A stretch of 64,000 nt of DNA from the NCBI RefSeq assembly GCF_008274785.1, contig NZ_VTPU01000001.1:526096-590095 (forward strand). The letters run 5' to 3'. A model generated the notes under the pieces. The model worked only from the letters and a program-made list of their open reading frames with translations, ran no database searches and was not told the origin of the DNA. The translations under genes and the position numbers were made by a program. Source of the DNA: Halomonas eurihalina. GTDB taxonomy: Bacteria; Pseudomonadota; Gammaproteobacteria; Pseudomonadales; Halomonadaceae. Of the stretch, positions 61,817 through 64,000 are shown piece after piece (positions within the stretch are counted from its first letter, which is position 1; each line of letters starts with the position of its first letter).

Positions 61817-63790
61817 TCACTGGCCTCTCAGGAACAATCGATCCAGTTCCTTGAGACTCATCTCGGTCCAGGTGGGACGGCCATGGTTGCATTGGCCACT
61901 GCGCTCGGTGCGTTCCATGTCACGCAGCAGCGCATTCATCTCTGCTGTCGTCAGCTGGCGGTTGGCCCGCACGCTGCCATGGCAGGCCATGGTCGACAGC
62001 AGTTCGTTGATATGGGCTTCGAGTCGGTCGGAACGTCCGTAACGCTCGAGATCGCTCAGCATGTCGCGCACCAGCAGCTCGACATCGGCATCGACCAGCA
62101 AGGTCGGCACCTGGCGCACCAGCAGCGTCTCCGGGCCGGCCACGTCGAGCTCCACGCCCAGTCGCGAGAAGGCATCACGCTCGGCCTCGGCAGTGGCCAC
62201 CTCGGCGGCGCTGGCTGCCAGGGACACCGGCACCAGCAGCGGCTGAGCCTGCAGGCCGCCTTCGTTGCCGGCGGCGCCATGCACCTGCGTCTTCATGCGT
62301 TCGTAAACGATACGCTCATGGGCGGCATGCATGTCCACCACCACCAGGCCACGCTCGGTCTGGGAGAGAATATAAATGCCATGCAACTGGGCCACGGCAT
62401 AGCCCAGGGGCGGCGCCTTGGTGGCATCTTCCTCCGGCATCGCTGCCGCGCTGGATGCCGCCACGGGCGATGCCTCACGCTCGGCCAGTGCCACCTCGGC
62501 GGCATTGCCGCCCGCTCCTGGCGCGGATGGCTGCGGGGTCAGCAGGCTCTCTTCGTGATCCGGGTGCAGGGCGCGATACCCCTCCATGAAGGCCCGCACC
62601 CGATCCGGCGTCACCTTCTGTTCGCCACTTTCGTCGCGCCCGTGCAGCGCCATCGGCTGTTGCTGCCAACGCCCGGCGGACTCGGCCACCTCGCTGACTG
62701 CCGACGCTGTCACCTGCGACGCGCTCTCCCCGGCCGGCGCCTCTTCCGTCACCGCTCCCTCTCCCGGCTGGCCGGCACGTGCCTCGCCAAGCGCCCGATG
62801 CAAGCTGGAGAACAGAAAGTCGTGCACCATGCGGCCATCGCGGAACCGCACCTCGTGCTTGGTCGGGTGCACGTTGACGTCCACCACCGTGGGGTCGACC
62901 TCCAGATACAGCACGAACACCGGATGCCGGCCGTGGAAGAGCACATCGCGATAGGCCTGACGAATGGCATGGGCCACCAGTCGGTCGCGCACGACCCGGC
63001 CATTAACGAAGAAGTACTGCTGGTCGGCCTGGGCCCGGGAATGGGTCGGCAGGCCGACCCAACCCCACAGGCGCAGACCGCCGGTCTCGATATCCAGGTG
63101 CAGAGCGTTTTCCAGGAAGGCCTTGCCGAGCAGCGCCTGCAGGCGCCGCTCGTGACCGATCAGATCACCACCCGGGCTCAACTGGTGGATGGTCTTCTGG
63201 TTGTGGCGCAGCACCCAGCCGAGGTCCAGGCGCGACAAGGCCTGACGGCGGAAGGCTTCCTCCACGTGACCGAACTCGGTCTTCTCGGTGCGCAGAAACT
63301 TGCGGCGTGCCGGGGTATTGAAGAACAGGTCACGCACCGTCACCGACGTTCCGCGCGGGTGCGGCGAGGGCGTGACCCGAGGCTCCATGCGGCGCCCTTC
63401 CACCACCACGCGCCAACCGCACGTCGGGTCGTCCTCGACATTGGACATCAACTCCAGGCGCGACACCGAACTGATCGAGGCCAGCGCCTCGCCCCGAAAG
63501 CCCAGGCTTGCCACGCCCTCGAGGTCGTCCAGGGAGGCGATCTTGCTGGTGGCATGACGCGACAGGGCTAGCGGCAAGTCCTCCTCATCGATGCCAACGC
63601 CGTCATCACGCACCCGGATCAGCCGCGCCCCACCGGACTCCAGTTCCACCTCGATGCGTCGGCTACCAGCGTCGATAGCGTTCTCGACCAGTTCCTTGAC
63701 CACCGAGGACGGCCGCTCGACCACCTCGCCAGCAGCGATCTGGTTAGCCAACCGCGGATCGAGAACCTGGATATGCTGTCTATCTGTCAT
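61817..63790 (-). CDS. mutL: MutL DNA mismatch repair protein, endonuclease-motif type
   Basis: About 657 residues from ATG 63790, with AAGGAG five bases upstream. N-terminal GHKL ATPase: [27 protein letters not shown]. The C-terminal domain has [12 protein letters not shown] (counterpart of the DQHA endonuclease motif), [13 protein letters not shown] and QCNHGRPTW, the motifs of MutL proteins with nicking activity, as in Pseudomonas aeruginosa. A long Ala/Ser/Pro/Gln linker lies about residues 345-470. An in-frame ATG at 63898 would add 36 residues encoded by the heptamer array. Confidence 0.96.
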   Translation of the reverse strand: MTDRQHIQVLDPRLANQIAAGEVVERPSSVVKELVENAIDAGSRRIEVELESGGARLIRVRDDGVGIDEEDLPLALSRHATSKIASLDDLEGVASLGFRGEALASISSVSRLELMSNVEDDPTCGWRVVVEGRRMEPRVTPSPHPRGTSVTVRDLFFNTPARRKFLRTEKTEFGHVEEAFRRQALSRLDLGWVLRHNQKTIHQLSPGGDLIGHERRLQALLGKAFLENALHLDIETGGLRLWGWVGLPTHSRAQADQQYFFVNGRVVRDRLVAHAIRQAYRDVLFHGRHPVFVLYLEVDPTVVDVNVHPTKHEVRFRDGRMVHDFLFSSLHRALGEARAGQPGEGAVTEEAPAGESASQVTASAVSEVAESAGRWQQQPMALHGRDESGEQKVTPDRVRAFMEGYRALHPDHEESLLTPQPSAPGAGGNAAEVALAEREASPVAASSAAAMPEEDATKAPPLGYAVAQLHGIYILSQTERGLVVVDMHAAHERIVYERMKTQVHGAAGNEGGLQAQPLLVPVSLAASAAEVATAEAERDAFSRLGVELDVAGPETLLVRQVPTLLVDADVELLVRDMLSDLERYGRSDRLEAHINELLSTMACHGSVRANRQLTTAEMNALLRDMERTERSGQCNHGRPTWTEMSLKELDRLFLRGQ

Positions 63791-63811
63791 ATCACTCCTT
63801 CCGGAAGCCAA

Positions 63812-63881
63812 GAGACGCGAGACGCGAGACGCGAGACGCGAGACGCGAGACGCGAGACGCGAGACGCGAGACGCGAGACGC
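63812..63881. repeat. Heptanucleotide tandem array, 10 copies
   Basis: GAGACGC is repeated ten times perfectly (63812-63881), 22 bases upstream of the mutL start. Unit length is not a multiple of three. Confidence 0.97.
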
Positions 63882-63922
63882 GAGCAGGGTGGTGTCATCG
63901 CCCTTTAAGCCGTCAACCCTTC

Positions 63923-64000
63923 AGCTCGTAGCTCGTAGCTCGTAGCTCGTAGCTCGTAGCTCGTAGCTCGTAGCTCGTAGCTCGTAGCTCGTAGCTCGTA
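63923..64000. repeat. Second heptanucleotide array, at least 11 copies, cut by window edge
   Basis: AGCTCGT is repeated perfectly from 63923 to the last base, eleven full copies and one base, and probably continues. Its unit differs from the GAGACGC array 41 bases away. Confidence 0.97.

Noticed and set aside
61178..63571. 797-codon plus-strand open frame
   Set aside because: Antisense to miaA and mutL, with His/Gln/Arg-rich low-complexity translation and no domain.
63812..64000. CRISPR-like array
   Set aside because: The units are 7 bp in direct contiguous tandem, without spacers; these are simple-sequence repeats.

Overview
The window comes from a high-GC gammaproteobacterium, most likely a halophile of the Halomonas/Chromohalobacter group. 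This is inferred from the mutL-miaA-hfq-hflX-hflK-hflC-hisZ-purA block at the right end, the compatible-solute transporters beside it (ProVW and a BCCT carrier), and the GC-rich codon use. No rRNA, tRNA, CRISPR array or complete insertion sequence was seen.

Left and centre (1-38883) form a metal-acquisition region with four uptake systems. System 1 (1-7872) is a hydroxamate-type set: a truncated FhuC, FhuD, a fused double-length FhuB, a cytoplasmic BisC-type molybdoenzyme, and a convergent FhuA/FoxA-like TonB receptor. A DUF1007 protein with a NicO/RcnA nickel-cobalt transporter follows (8120-9880). A TetR/Bcr-CflA drug-efflux pair, an NTF2-like exported protein and an HxlR/NAD(P)-binding divergent pair separate it from system 2 (13771-22929). 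System 2 has a PvdE/SyrD/YojI-type exporter divergent from a TonB receptor across a Fur-box-like site, then a binding protein, two permeases, an ATPase and a translationally coupled sucrase/ferredoxin-like protein. System 3 (22943-27071) is a Mn/Fe-type ABC transporter in which both permeases carry C-terminal winged-helix-like extensions. After a PRC-barrel protein and a visibly lower-GC module (LysR/RidA and CGNR regulator/hydrolase, 27984-31279), system 4 (31519-38880) has one ATPase, two permeases, two different binding proteins and a divergent catecholate-type TonB receptor.

The middle right holds a LysR regulator with an AaeXAB-like efflux operon, an AEC transporter, a PQQ-type sugar dehydrogenase and a histidine kinase/sigma-54 activator pair. 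Beyond these are two small exported proteins, a lipoprotein and an acidic low-complexity protein, on the opposite strand; a good -24/-12 element precedes the lipoprotein gene. ProVW without an adjacent ProX and a BCCT transporter follow.

The right end (54151-63790, all minus strand) is the conserved RNA-chaperone, protease-regulator and repair block. The window ends in two heptanucleotide tandem arrays upstream of mutL. Recurrent themes are Fur-like operators at receptor promoters, overlapping or near-overlapping operon genes, and short tandem duplications in gene borders.
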